Origin: an uncultured Brachyspira sp.
GTDB lineage: Bacteria; Spirochaetota; Brachyspiria; Brachyspirales; Brachyspiraceae
Assembly: GCF_910588665.1 (NCBI RefSeq)
Contig: NZ_CAJUPR010000009.1
Coordinates: 1 to 64,000 of the forward strand
Direction of reading: 5' to 3'
DNA length: 64,000 nt
The notes under the pieces were generated by a model. That model saw only the letters and a list, made by a program, of their open reading frames with translations. It had not been told where the DNA came from and ran no database searches. Of the stretch, positions 17,696-25,845 are shown in pieces. The position numbers and the translations under genes were made by a program. Numbering within the stretch: position 1 is the first letter of the stretch; each line of letters opens with the position of its first letter.

Positions 17696-18643
17696 TTAAT
17701 CTAAATTTAAATGAGGCTCCGCCTTCTTAAAAGAAAAAACTTTTTTATAAGTAATTTTATCTTTTGATGTTAAAGAGCTGCATAATAAAGGAGATTTATT
17801 ATTATATTTTGAATGCATCTCATCAATCTTTTTATCGCTGTAATTTGCATAACAATAAATGCATTTACTTAAACAAGTATTATATGCTCCTATATCAAAA
17901 CTTTCAATGCAGCCGCAAGGAAGTCTTTGATTTTTATCTTTATCAGCTTTAATATCATAACCTGCTATATCAGATATTAATTTGTCATCTATGCATTTTC
18001 CATGAGAAATACAGAATTTAGACAAATCCATAATTTCAGCGCAGGTGTATATACTAATATTATATGACTTTGCAGCTTCAGACATAAATTCTGTTAAATC
18101 TAATATCATATTTTCATCTTTATTTATATCATAAAAATTTATATCTTTCATATTTCTTTTTACTTTTTCATATATATCCATAAAACTTATAATGCACTTT
18201 TCTGTATAATTATGCAAATGTTCTGCTATCTTTTCAAAATATTTTTTATGATAATCAATATTATATTTATCAGTGATCATTATAGGATCATACCGCCATA
18301 TAACTTTTTTACTTCCTATTTTATCAGATAATTTTTTAAATGTATAAAAAATTTTATCATTTTTTGAAGGTATTTTTTTCTCTGTATCATCGCCATAAGA
18401 AGTTACTGTAAATTGAAAATAATATTTATAATGTTTTAACAAATCTAATTTATCCAGCATAGGAGCAGGATTTTTACTCCAAAACACTATGCAATCAACA
18501 ATATCAGGCGAAATATTTATTTTACTGACTTGATATATATTTATAGGATTTCTTACCAAAACATATTTTTCTTTAATTCTATTAAAAAACCATTCCGAAT
18601 AATAGGAAGGTATATCTGTTCTTCTGCTCGCACTTATTATCAT
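17696..18643 (-). CDS. DUF1848 family protein, probable Fe-S enzyme
   Basis: A 315-residue protein beginning MIISASRRTDIPSYYSEWF, the conserved opening of DUF1848. Other conserved parts are NPINIYQVSKINI, DCIVFWSKNPAPM and WRYDPIMIT. Near the C-terminus the cysteines cluster in LPCGCIESFDIGAYNTCLSKCIYCYANYS, whose CxxxCxxC core resembles a radical-SAM cluster motif placed at the wrong end of the protein. The family is sometimes described as radical-SAM-like with unknown substrate; no function is proved. Nothing nearby suggests a pathway. It marks the last core-like gene before the accessory island. Confidence 0.8.
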   Translation of the reverse strand: MIISASRRTDIPSYYSEWFFNRIKEKYVLVRNPINIYQVSKINISPDIVDCIVFWSKNPAPMLDKLDLLKHYKYYFQFTVTSYGDDTEKKIPSKNDKIFYTFKKLSDKIGSKKVIWRYDPIMITDKYNIDYHKKYFEKIAEHLHNYTEKCIISFMDIYEKVKRNMKDINFYDINKDENMILDLTEFMSEAAKSYNISIYTCAEIMDLSKFCISHGKCIDDKLISDIAGYDIKADKDKNQRLPCGCIESFDIGAYNTCLSKCIYCYANYSDKKIDEMHSKYNNKSPLLCSSLTSKDKITYKKVFSFKKAEPHLNLD

Positions 18644-19135
18644 TTAATAAAATATTATATAAGTTACAAGTTAAGATGTCAATTTGATTATTAATAGTTT
18701 TAATCCAACTATTTAAGTATAGTAATAGAATTTTTTAAGAGTTAAAATTATTTTTTAAAAAATTAGAAAAGTTATATGCTATTATTATCAAAATTAATAT
18801 ATAATTTAAAGCTGATAACGGAACTTTAAACAACTATAGATAATTCTCTGTATTTACCAGTTTAAATTGTAATTTATACAGAAATTACAGAATATGTTCT
18901 TTTTTTTAGAAGTTAGATGATAAATAAGGTTCAACCTTATTTATTTCTGGCTAAACCTTATTTATAATTGATTTTTGACCTGATTTATAAATTAATAATG
19001 CAGGCTAAAGCCTTTTACTCCAAAATAATAACATAATTAAAATATACAGCTTATTAGCCAGCATCAACAAAAATAAACTAATTGTAAAAAAATAATCTGC
19101 ATGTTAAAATTAATTATAAAAAATAAGGACTAAAA
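18644..19135. other. Intergenic stretch with inverted and dispersed repeats
   Basis: No coding region is supported in these 492 bases. They contain a near-perfect palindrome (TAAATAAGGTT at 18921-18931, one central base, mirrored to 18943), a further partial copy of its right arm at about 18953, and at 18991-19080 a segment starting ATTAATAATGCAGGCTAAAG that recurs at 19998. The right end probably holds the promoter of the DUF4160 gene. Confidence 0.6.
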
Positions 19136-19390
19136 ATGCCTATTATATCAAGATTTTATGGTATCATTATAAAAATGTATTTTCAGCAAAAAGAGCATAA
19201 TCCTCCGCATTTTCATGCTATATATGGTGAGTATGTCGGAGTTATTAATATCAATGAATTAAAGATGATAGAAGGCGATTTACCTAATAAAGCATGTTCG
19301 CTTGTATTGGAATGGGCTAAAAATAATCAAGACGAACTTTTAAATATCTGGAATACTCAAAACTTTAAGCAATTAGAACCTTTGGAGTAA
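19136..19390 (+). CDS. DUF4160 domain protein (putative toxin-antitoxin partner)
   Basis: An 84-residue protein with the DUF4160 core: MPIISRFYGIIIKMYF, then HNPPHFHAIYGEYVG with its cluster of histidines and prolines, and the C-terminal CSLVLEWAKNNQDELLNIWN. DUF4160 genes nearly always sit next to a DUF2442 gene, as here, three bases downstream. The pairing has been suggested to be a toxin-antitoxin module, but biochemical proof is lacking as far as I know. AAGGA lies about nine bases before the ATG. It opens the accessory island. Confidence 0.82.
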   Translation: MPIISRFYGIIIKMYFQQKEHNPPHFHAIYGEYVGVININELKMIEGDLPNKACSLVLEWAKNNQDELLNIWNTQNFKQLEPLE

Positions 19391-19392
19391 TT

Positions 19393-19632
19393 ATGACTTT
19401 CCATAAAATTAAAAATGTTAAAGCTTTGGATAATCTCATTTTAGAAATAATATTTGAAAATGAAGAAATAAAATATTATGATATAAAAAAATTAATTTCT
19501 GAACATAAAGAATTTGAAATTTTGAATGATAAGACTTTATTTAATCTTGTAAAAATAGATGTTGGCGGATACGGAATTTCTTGGAACGATGATTTGGATA
19601 TATCATGCAATACTTTATACTACAAAGCATAA
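19393..19632 (+). CDS. DUF2442 domain protein
   Basis: A 79-residue protein of the DUF2442 type: an N-terminal beta-hairpin (VKALDNLILEIIFENEEIKYYD), a short helix region and the characteristic ending VDVGGYGISWNDDLDIS in the form IDVGGYGISWNDDLDIS. It starts three bases after the DUF4160 stop codon, so the two are co-translated. In such pairs DUF2442 is the usual partner of the DUF4160 protein. The order DUF4160 then DUF2442 is conserved across many phyla. Function is inferred only from this association. Confidence 0.82.
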   Translation: MTFHKIKNVKALDNLILEIIFENEEIKYYDIKKLISEHKEFEILNDKTLFNLVKIDVGGYGISWNDDLDISCNTLYYKA

Positions 19633-20148
19633 AACTAACTACAACACTAACCCAGAAATAATTTTTTTGAAAATTTACCTTAATTACCTACACCCTGACC
19701 GAGCGAAATGAAAAATAAAAACTTATAAAATTTTTAATTTTTACTTATATAATACCCATCCAAACCCGCTCTTATAGTTAAACAAACATTTTTTAAAGAA
19801 TAAAACTACAAACAAGAATTTTTTTGAAAAATTAGAAAAAGATTGTACTTTTTTCATAGGAAAAAAGTACCAAAAAACTACTTCTTTTGTGGCACAAAAG
19901 AAGCAAAAAGCATTTACAAGCTAATAAGATAACTTTAATTTAGGCATTGCATAAATGTTCTTTTTTTATAAAAAGAACCAAAAAAAATTTTAATTATATT
20001 AATAATGCAGGCTAAAGCCTTCTATACTGAAATAATAACCTACTTAAAATATACGGCTGATTAGTCAACATCAAACAAAAAATTAATATAATAAACTCTA
20101 TTTAAATTAAAAATTAATAAAAAAATAGATTTTTTTTATTATAAAGAC
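19633..20148. other. Gene-free AT-rich stretch with repeat fragments
   Basis: No gene is supported here. The stretch holds homopolymer-rich segments, complementary pieces of a GGTTCTTTTT/AAAAAGAACC type repeat at about 19960-19985 that also occurs at 29690-29860, and at 19998-20090 the second copy of the segment starting ATTAATAATGCAGGCTAAAG seen at 18991. Confidence 0.5.
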
Positions 20149-20177
20149 TTGACAAAATATTTTTATGCAATTATACT
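20149..20177 (+). promoter_or_regulatory. Promoter of the two-gene cassette
   Basis: TTGACA (20149-20154), a 17-base spacer and TATACT (20172-20177). The predicted start of transcription, at about 20184, falls inside the palindrome at 20180-20194. Confidence 0.7.
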
Positions 20178-20179
20178 AA

Positions 20180-20232
20180 TTACATAATCTGTAAACATAT
20201 TGATATTTTTTCAATAACATTACATGATGTAA
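20180..20232. promoter_or_regulatory. Two operator-like palindromes behind the cassette promoter
   Basis: TTACA-N5-TGTAA at 20180-20194 and TTACA-N3-TGTAA at 20220-20232 share the same half-site. The first covers the predicted transcription start and the second lies in the leader. Such a pair is what a dimeric repressor would use, and the first gene of the cassette encodes a winged-helix-like protein, so autoregulation is plausible. The different spacers (5 and 3) argue for caution. Confidence 0.45.
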
Positions 20233-20293
20233 GCTAAAAACTTTATATTATGTATATTATATAATATAGACAAAAAAATTCAATGGAGAAAAA

Positions 20294-21016
20294 ATGAATA
20301 TTAGATTTAAATTACCAACAATAACCTATGAACAATTAAAAAAAATTATTATGAATTCAGATAAAAGAGATAAAAATACAATTATAGACAGAGAGGAATT
20401 ATCAAAATTAACATCTATAAATTCTGATACTATAAGCAGAAACAATGCTTTTTTATATTCAATCGGGCTTATTGAAAAAAATGAAAATAATAAATATATA
20501 ATAACTGAAAAAGGAGTCAAATTAGCTAAAGCATATAAACAACAAAATGATTTTCAAATACAAAAAATGTGGGTTCAAATAATAAAAAATAATGAAGAAT
20601 TATCTGATTTTATGTATAGTCAAGAATATAAAAAAAATTTAGATGTATCTGATTTCTTAACTACTATTATAAATTGTTTTCCAAATCAAAACATAAACTA
20701 CTCAAAAATAGGAGCTAATACTTTATTAGAAATTTTTAAAGATGCTAAACTTTTAAATATACAAAATGAAACGATATTAGAATTTTATAACATAGATGAT
20801 ACATATAAAATAATATCTGAAGAAGTGAAAAATGATTTAGAAAATAAATCAATGCCTATAGAAAATAATTCATACAATAATATATCAATAGCAAAAGAAA
20901 ATCTAAACAACTATAATATAAATATAAATATAAATATAAACTATGATACTACAAATCATGATACAATTATAAAAGAAATTAAAAATATTATAAATGAATT
21001 AAAAAAAGGAGAATAA
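20294..21016 (+). CDS. Winged-helix-like protein of unknown function, first gene of a two-gene cassette
   Basis: A 240-residue soluble protein that I do not recognise as a named family. Residues ~20-80 look like a winged helix (DREELSKLTSINSDTISR, then FLYSIGLIEKNENNKYIIT and EKGVKLAKAY). Residues ~100-150 look like a second helical DNA-binding-like unit (VSDFLTTIINCFPNQNINYS, GANTLLEIFKDAKLLNI). A low-complexity NININININ stretch near residue 215, made by a six-base tandem repeat AATATA, links to a C-terminal amphipathic helix (TIIKEIKNIINELKKGE) fit for oligomerisation. It has a strong promoter, two palindromes in the leader, and the next gene starts two bases after its stop codon. A regulator or sensor role is inference only. 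Confidence 0.7.
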   Translation: MNIRFKLPTITYEQLKKIIMNSDKRDKNTIIDREELSKLTSINSDTISRNNAFLYSIGLIEKNENNKYIITEKGVKLAKAYKQQNDFQIQKMWVQIIKNNEELSDFMYSQEYKKNLDVSDFLTTIINCFPNQNINYSKIGANTLLEIFKDAKLLNIQNETILEFYNIDDTYKIISEEVKNDLENKSMPIENNSYNNISIAKENLNNYNININININYDTTNHDTIIKEIKNIINELKKGE

Positions 21017-21017
21017 A

Positions 21018-21548
21018 ATGCCTACTTTTCAATTAAAACACAAAATTAATAATTCTACAGAATTAGTAATATTCGGAGATATGGATGAATTAGAAAAGAT
21101 AGCAGAAAAATACGATATAAATATATCACAAAAAGATATTATAAAATCTAACAAAATTGACAATACAATAAAAAAAGAAGAAAAGAAAATTTATAAAAAA
21201 GAAATAAATTTTATTGATATAGATATAGAATTTGGAAATGATAAAATAAACGAATGGATAAGTTTTTATAAATCTTTAAATATAAATAGTGCTATGAGTA
21301 ATGTAATTATCAGTATATATTGGACTCAAAACAATATAGATGAATTTAAAAATGGAATAAATATTGATTACATATACTCTTTTTTAAGAACAGTATTAGG
21401 TAATATAAAATTTAATCTTCCAGAAGCTATAGGTAATGCTAGAAGAAAACAATGGGGATTTATAAAAAAAGAAGAAGATGGTAAATTATCTTTAACTATG
21501 TTGGGAAGAATGGAAATAGAAAATAATATACTAAAAAATAAAGAATAA
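21018..21548 (+). CDS. Unknown protein, second gene of the cassette
   Basis: A 176-residue Lys-rich soluble protein, not recognised. The first ~45 residues look like a small alpha/beta unit (MPTFQLKHKINNSTELVIFG, then MDELEKIAEKYDINIS), followed by a charged linker. The C-terminal half is probably a winged helix: DYIYSFLRTVLGNIKFNLPE, then AIGNARRKQWGFIKKEEDG and KLSLTMLGRMEIE, where NARRKQWG would be the recognition region. The AAAGGAG ribosome-binding site lies within the end of the upstream gene, so the two proteins are made together. A clear hairpin terminator follows ten bases after the stop codon, defining a closed two-gene unit. It has no membrane segment or obvious catalytic motif. 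Confidence 0.7.
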   Translation: MPTFQLKHKINNSTELVIFGDMDELEKIAEKYDINISQKDIIKSNKIDNTIKKEEKKIYKKEINFIDIDIEFGNDKINEWISFYKSLNINSAMSNVIISIYWTQNNIDEFKNGINIDYIYSFLRTVLGNIKFNLPEAIGNARRKQWGFIKKEEDGKLSLTMLGRMEIENNILKNKE

Positions 21549-21557
21549 TTTTGTAAG

Positions 21558-21591
21558 AAATATCTTAACAGCTGGCACTGTTAAGATATTT
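21558..21591 (+). terminator. Hairpin terminator of the two-gene cassette
   Basis: A perfect 14-base inverted repeat, AAATATCTTAACAG and its complement, around the six-base loop CTGGCA. It begins ten bases after the stop codon at 21548. The tail is A-rich rather than U-rich on the plus strand, so efficiency as an intrinsic terminator is not certain. Confidence 0.6.
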
Positions 21592-21710
21592 AAATAAAAA
21601 TACAATAAGAAAGTATCTATTGTATAATAACATCGAATCTATTATATATAGATAAATATTTTAATGCAATAGTTACCTTCTTATTAAAATCTTATTAAAG
21701 GAGGTTAACC

Positions 21711-21839
21711 ATGAAAAATAATTCTAATTATAGAATTATTTACTGCAGATATCGCAGAGTGCGTGGCAATTCTGGTAGAATACTAGATGCGCATGACTAT
21801 GGATATAAAGCATGGCGTTTTTACGTTAGATGTAAATAA
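21711..21839 (+). CDS. Small basic protein of 42 residues with a perfect Shine-Dalgarno
   Basis: A short ORF preceded by AAAGGAGG (21697-21704) six bases before the ATG, the best ribosome-binding site in the island. The product begins MKNNSNYRIIYCRYRRVRG and ends KAWRFYVRCK; it has eight Arg, four Lys, two Cys and many aromatic residues, including an HDYGYKAWRF segment. A TATAAT at 21623-21628 could be its -10 box, and a hairpin at 21854-21881 follows. Compositionally it is unlike the AT-driven random ORFs around it (several CG-containing codons such as CGC, GTG-CGT, GCG), which supports real selection. Similar short YRIIY/YGYKAWRF-like proteins are seen in gut bacteria, but I know of no function. 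Confidence 0.65.
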   Translation: MKNNSNYRIIYCRYRRVRGNSGRILDAHDYGYKAWRFYVRCK

Positions 21840-21853
21840 TACATAAGAGATGT

Positions 21854-21881
21854 GGTACTATAATTTATTAGTTATAGTACC
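21854..21881. terminator. Bidirectional hairpin between the small ORF and the RES gene
   Basis: GGTACTATAA (21854-21863) and TTATAGTACC (21872-21881) form a perfect ten-base stem with an eight-base loop. It lies between two convergent genes (the 42-residue ORF ending at 21839 and the RES gene ending at 21927) and could end both transcripts. Confidence 0.6.
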
Positions 21882-21926
21882 CTTAATTACAAAAATCAAC
21901 AAGTCAATAATCATAAATTTAAGTTA

Positions 21927-22703
21927 TTATTTTTTATTATATATAGATAAAAATAATTTAAAAAAATCTTCCATATCTGAATAATGTATATTTATATCGT
22001 CTAATAAATATAATTTTGAATCTATGAACTCACAATTATTTTCATGATTAAATAAAGTTATATTTATTCCACCATTATCAAGAGAACTATTAAATCTAAT
22101 TCCATCAAATTTTTTATTTTTTAATAACTCAGCAATATATTGTGTTGGAATATAATCTGTTTTATCTCCAAAATTAGGAATAGAAAAAGCATAATTTAAT
22201 GATTGCAATTCAGGAACATTTTTTAATTTTTTATTTAAATTTGAAATATCAAATAATTTTAAATTTTTTAATATTTTTATTCTAGCAACACTAATCCTGT
22301 TTTTAATAATTGGACGTATTTCTTTAATACTTGTTTCTATATCTTGAGATAAATATAAATAACTAATTTTTTCTGGATTTGCTCTACCTGCCACAATAAT
22401 ATTTTTATCTTTAGGAGCTAAAGAATTTTCAGCATCATATCCTGATAAATAACCATTTTCAATAAAACAATTTATATCTATAGGTAATCTATATATTCTA
22501 CTACGATATAAAATAGTTTCCTTTTCTAATATATATTGATGATTTTTTAATTCTTTTTTTAATTTAGTAATAATTTTATGTTTTGGAAAAAATCTATTAT
22601 TATAAGTAATTTCATTTTTAAATGAACAAAAATCATTAGCTATATCAGAAAAATATAACATCTTTTCTAAAGATTGTTTTTTAATTATATCTTCATCTTC
22701 CAT
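21927..22703 (-). CDS. RES-domain protein (putative NAD+-degrading toxin-like enzyme)
   Basis: A 258-residue protein whose residues ~62-225 match the RES domain. The name-giving residues are visible: the Arg pair of LYRSRIYR (67, 69), Glu in YLYLSQDIETSIKEIRP (Glu128) and Ser in FDGIRFNSS (205-206), with GRANPEKISYLYLS between. Proven RES toxins (ParT, MbcT, Res) are NAD+ glycohydrolases/phosphorylases or ADP-ribosyltransferases, usually encoded with an Xre-type antitoxin. Here no such antitoxin is adjacent: the gene starts on the base right after the stop codon of a type IIG restriction-modification gene. The ~60-residue N-terminal extension is unassigned. It may be a defence effector coupled to the RM enzyme, which is inference from the gene order. 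Confidence 0.82.
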   Translation of the reverse strand: MEDEDIIKKQSLEKMLYFSDIANDFCSFKNEITYNNRFFPKHKIITKLKKELKNHQYILEKETILYRSRIYRLPIDINCFIENGYLSGYDAENSLAPKDKNIIVAGRANPEKISYLYLSQDIETSIKEIRPIIKNRISVARIKILKNLKLFDISNLNKKLKNVPELQSLNYAFSIPNFGDKTDYIPTQYIAELLKNKKFDGIRFNSSLDNGGINITLFNHENNCEFIDSKLYLLDDINIHYSDMEDFFKLFLSIYNKK

Positions 22704-25580
22704 TTAATTCCCTTCTACAATCTTTTTTTCTTCATCATCTAAATTATAAATAGAAAATATCAAATTATTAATCTGTTTTTCACAAGCGGAAATCTGCCTA
22801 TTTATCATATTTAAAGAGTTAGGATTTTTTTCTGTATTAACTTTTTTATTAAGCTCAATAATATTATCAACAAGAACAACTATTTTATCATGTATATCTT
22901 TGTCTTCTTTATTATTTAAATCTAAATTAGGAATATATATTGATAATATAGCCTCTTTCTTTATTTTAGGAAATAATTTTTTTTCATCACTATTTCTTTT
23001 TAACCAACAATATTTTGATAATTTAGAATTAATAATACCTAATATAAAATACAAATTTAAATTATTTTCTTCTCTACTATATACATTATAAACTGTATTT
23101 AAAGTATAAATTCCTGCACTGATAAATGCAGATATTGGAGTTTCGCCTATTTGTCTTATAACTATTCTGTCTTGTTCATATATATTTTTATTTCCGCCAC
23201 TCTTAATATTTTTATCTATAAAATGCACATATTCTTCTGCATCTTTTATAAAAAATGGGAATATACTACCGCCATCAATTACTGGTTTATAATCTTCACC
23301 TAATTTACTATCTACTACATATTTTTTTCTATCAAAAGTTTGTATACCAAAATATGCACCGCAATAATTTCCTAGCAATGTAGAATTTTCCTTTATCTTA
23401 TTTAAAATCATATTATCATTTTCATTCACTAAAATATTAAAATTATGTCTATCGTTAGAATAAAATTTATTTTGTTCTATTTTTGATTGATATACTATAT
23501 TCTCAGGACTATTTAAAATTTTTATATCTATTATATTTTCATTATCTATTTTATTTTTAGACAAAATAAAAACGCAATTATCTACACTAGCATCTTTAAA
23601 CACAGAATATTTATATAAAACTATACTTAAAATATTAGTATTATATAATATATAATTCCTTAATGGTTCAGAATGTATATTTGTTAAAAATGTATTTGGA
23701 GTTATAAAAGATATGACTGCATTATCTTTTAATAATTTTATAGATTTCTCAATAAAAATTTGATATGTATCTATTTTATATTTTGCTGATTTATAATTTG
23801 CAAGACAATAATCAAAATAATATCTGCTGTCTAAATTTTGCATCATAACATACGGCGGATTGCCTATCACAATATCAAAACCGCCATATTTAAAAACAGT
23901 TTTAAACTCGTCCTCCCAATCAAAACAATTTATTTTATATTGAGTCTCCTCGTCAAAATCAAGCAAAGACTGGCTACCGTAAAAATCACTTCCTATCAAA
24001 CTATTGCCGCATTTGATATTGTCCTCCAATGACGGTAAAGCACGCTCATTAAATAAATCCTGATTGTTCTGTATTGACGCAGGACTCTCTCCCTCTAAGC
24101 ATTTCATAAGCAGCGATAATTTCGTTACCTCTACCGCATTGCTGTCTATGTCCACACCAAATATATTGTTGCGTAATATCTGCTTCTTTATCCAAATTGT
24201 CAAATCCCCATTCTCTTTTATTACATCTTCTTTTGACCCCTTAAACTTCGCCCTGTCCTTTATCTTGTTGTAATATTCAATATGATAATTAAGTAAATAT
24301 TTATATGCCCCAAGTAAAAAACTTCCGCTGCCGCAAGCAGGATCCAATATTTTTATATTCGCTATCTCCTCTGGCTTCTTACCCTTTACAGCCTCCCCAA
24401 CCGTATTCGCTACTATATAATCAACTATATGCTCAGGCGTATAATAAACCCCTCCTGCCTTACGCACCTCTGGTTTTAATTCTATCTTCGCACTATGATT
24501 CTTACCTATAGTGATAGTCTTACCCAAAAACTGCTCATAAGCATTCCCTATTATCTCAACAGATATAACAGAAAACTCATAAGGGCTCAAAGGATAATAA
24601 AGTTCATTAATAATCTCTTTTATCACTTTATTATCAATATCTATATCAGCGGTTATATTATCTTTTGTAAAATCAAATAATCCCGAATTGTATTTTCCGT
24701 CGGCTTTATTAAAAAGAATAAGTAAATCTTTATAAAAATTCCTGCTTTTATTTTCTAATATCTTTTTTAAATCCCCGTATTCTTCAATGCCTCTGTCTTC
24801 AGCAGCCCTCAAGAATATAATCCTGTCAATAATCTGCTGAACCGCATAATTTAAATTGCGTACAGATAACTTTTTATTAAGCTTCGCAATATTAGATGCA
24901 AGCTTAGTCCTCAAACTATCAAGAGAATTAAGAAAATCAATATCAACACTTTCTGTACCTTTTTTGTTTGAAGTACCAGCAATATATTTTTCAAGCGAAC
25001 CCTGTTCAATTCTCTCTTTATTAAGTATCTCATAAAGAAAATCAAACCTTTTTAAATAATCCTCAAAATATATATATTCAATCCTAGCAGCAGACGCTTT
25101 ATCATTAACATTTGGCTTTCTAGTGCAGTCGTAAACGGCAAGCTCCTCAAAATCGGTAAGAAAACTTATACCAAGCTTAGCACTCCAGCCGTACCTCCTA
25201 AGCTGAAAGGCAGGCAAACTGTCCTCTTTAAGATTAACCCCCGGCTTTTTCGCCTCCGCAAAGAAAACTCTGCTACCGCCAATACGAAATGCATAATCAG
25301 GAGCTTTAGTTTCCTTACCGACTTTAACTCTATCCTCATGCACAACATCTCTGTAAGTCTGAGATTTTCCAGCCTTATTTGAAACATCCCAGCCGAAAGC
25401 CTCAAAGAACGGATCTAAAAAATCCCTTCTAGTCTCAGTTTCATTATAATTTTTATTTGTATACTGTGAATAATTTGATTTGAATTTTTCAATTAAAGAA
25501 TATAGTTTTTCATATGATTGATTTTTGAGATCAGAGTTGACATAACTCTTAAAATTATTTAAATTACCTGTGACTTTCAT
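22704..25580 (-). CDS. Type IIG restriction-modification enzyme (Eco57I-like)
   Basis: A fused endonuclease-methyltransferase of about 958 residues. The N-terminal PD-(D/E)XK nuclease shows APDYAFRI (Asp near 99) and FFAEAKKP (Glu113, Lys115). A helical connector follows. The N6-adenine methyltransferase has GGVYYTPEHIVDYIV, SAM-binding motif I LDPACGSGSFLLGAY (about 416-430), DIDSNAVE and catalytic motif IV VIGNPPYVMM (NPPY about 578-581). The C-terminal third is a TaqI-like target-recognition domain ending in a coiled coil and FSIYNLDDEEKKIVEG. It would methylate and cut one DNA site, with no separate S subunit. A GTG at 25592 is an alternative start; the ATG at 25580 is chosen on codon preference. 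The RES gene follows without a gap. Confidence 0.9.
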   Translation of the reverse strand: MKVTGNLNNFKSYVNSDLKNQSYEKLYSLIEKFKSNYSQYTNKNYNETETRRDFLDPFFEAFGWDVSNKAGKSQTYRDVVHEDRVKVGKETKAPDYAFRIGGSRVFFAEAKKPGVNLKEDSLPAFQLRRYGWSAKLGISFLTDFEELAVYDCTRKPNVNDKASAARIEYIYFEDYLKRFDFLYEILNKERIEQGSLEKYIAGTSNKKGTESVDIDFLNSLDSLRTKLASNIAKLNKKLSVRNLNYAVQQIIDRIIFLRAAEDRGIEEYGDLKKILENKSRNFYKDLLILFNKADGKYNSGLFDFTKDNITADIDIDNKVIKEIINELYYPLSPYEFSVISVEIIGNAYEQFLGKTITIGKNHSAKIELKPEVRKAGGVYYTPEHIVDYIVANTVGEAVKGKKPEEIANIKILDPACGSGSFLLGAYKYLLNYHIEYYNKIKDRAKFKGSKEDVIKENGDLTIWIKKQILRNNIFGVDIDSNAVEVTKLSLLMKCLEGESPASIQNNQDLFNERALPSLEDNIKCGNSLIGSDFYGSQSLLDFDEETQYKINCFDWEDEFKTVFKYGGFDIVIGNPPYVMMQNLDSRYYFDYCLANYKSAKYKIDTYQIFIEKSIKLLKDNAVISFITPNTFLTNIHSEPLRNYILYNTNILSIVLYKYSVFKDASVDNCVFILSKNKIDNENIIDIKILNSPENIVYQSKIEQNKFYSNDRHNFNILVNENDNMILNKIKENSTLLGNYCGAYFGIQTFDRKKYVVDSKLGEDYKPVIDGGSIFPFFIKDAEEYVHFIDKNIKSGGNKNIYEQDRIVIRQIGETPISAFISAGIYTLNTVYNVYSREENNLNLYFILGIINSKLSKYCWLKRNSDEKKLFPKIKKEAILSIYIPNLDLNNKEDKDIHDKIVVLVDNIIELNKKVNTEKNPNSLNMINRQISACEKQINNLIFSIYNLDDEEKKIVEGN

Positions 25581-25620
25581 AATATAAAACACCCCAATTA
25601 TAACTTTATATTACAATACA

Positions 25621-25845
25621 TCAAAAAACACATTTTGCAACTAAACATAAGCAGAAAAATCAGCCCAAACATCAAACAAACTGCAAGCTTTACCTTACGC
25701 AGCACCACCCTGCAAGCATCGCCTCACCTTACCAAAAGCCAACACTACCAAATGAAGTGAGGAAGCACCCGAAGTGTATGCGGCTGATTACCCAGCATAA
25801 AAAAATAAACTAACTAAAAAGCTAACCAAACTCAAAAACAAAAAT
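25621..25845. repeat. Intergenic direct repeat, left-hand copy next to hicAB
   Basis: The GC-richer segment at about 25701-25765 starts AGCACCACCCTGCA, continues GCCTCACCTTACCAAA and ends AATGAAGTGAGGAAG. It recurs in the same orientation at 26339-26404 with few differences; both are then followed by a GGCTGATTAC segment. CCTCAC and GTGAGG within each copy can pair. Confidence 0.65.

Noticed and set aside
20919..20944. Phase-variable repeat in the first cassette gene
   Set aside because: The AATATA unit is six bases, so slippage would not shift the frame; it only changes the NI-repeat length.
25166..25405. Second ORF inside the N-terminal part of the RM gene
   Set aside because: It overlaps the nuclease domain on the same strand in another frame; the RM frame shows clear conserved motifs.
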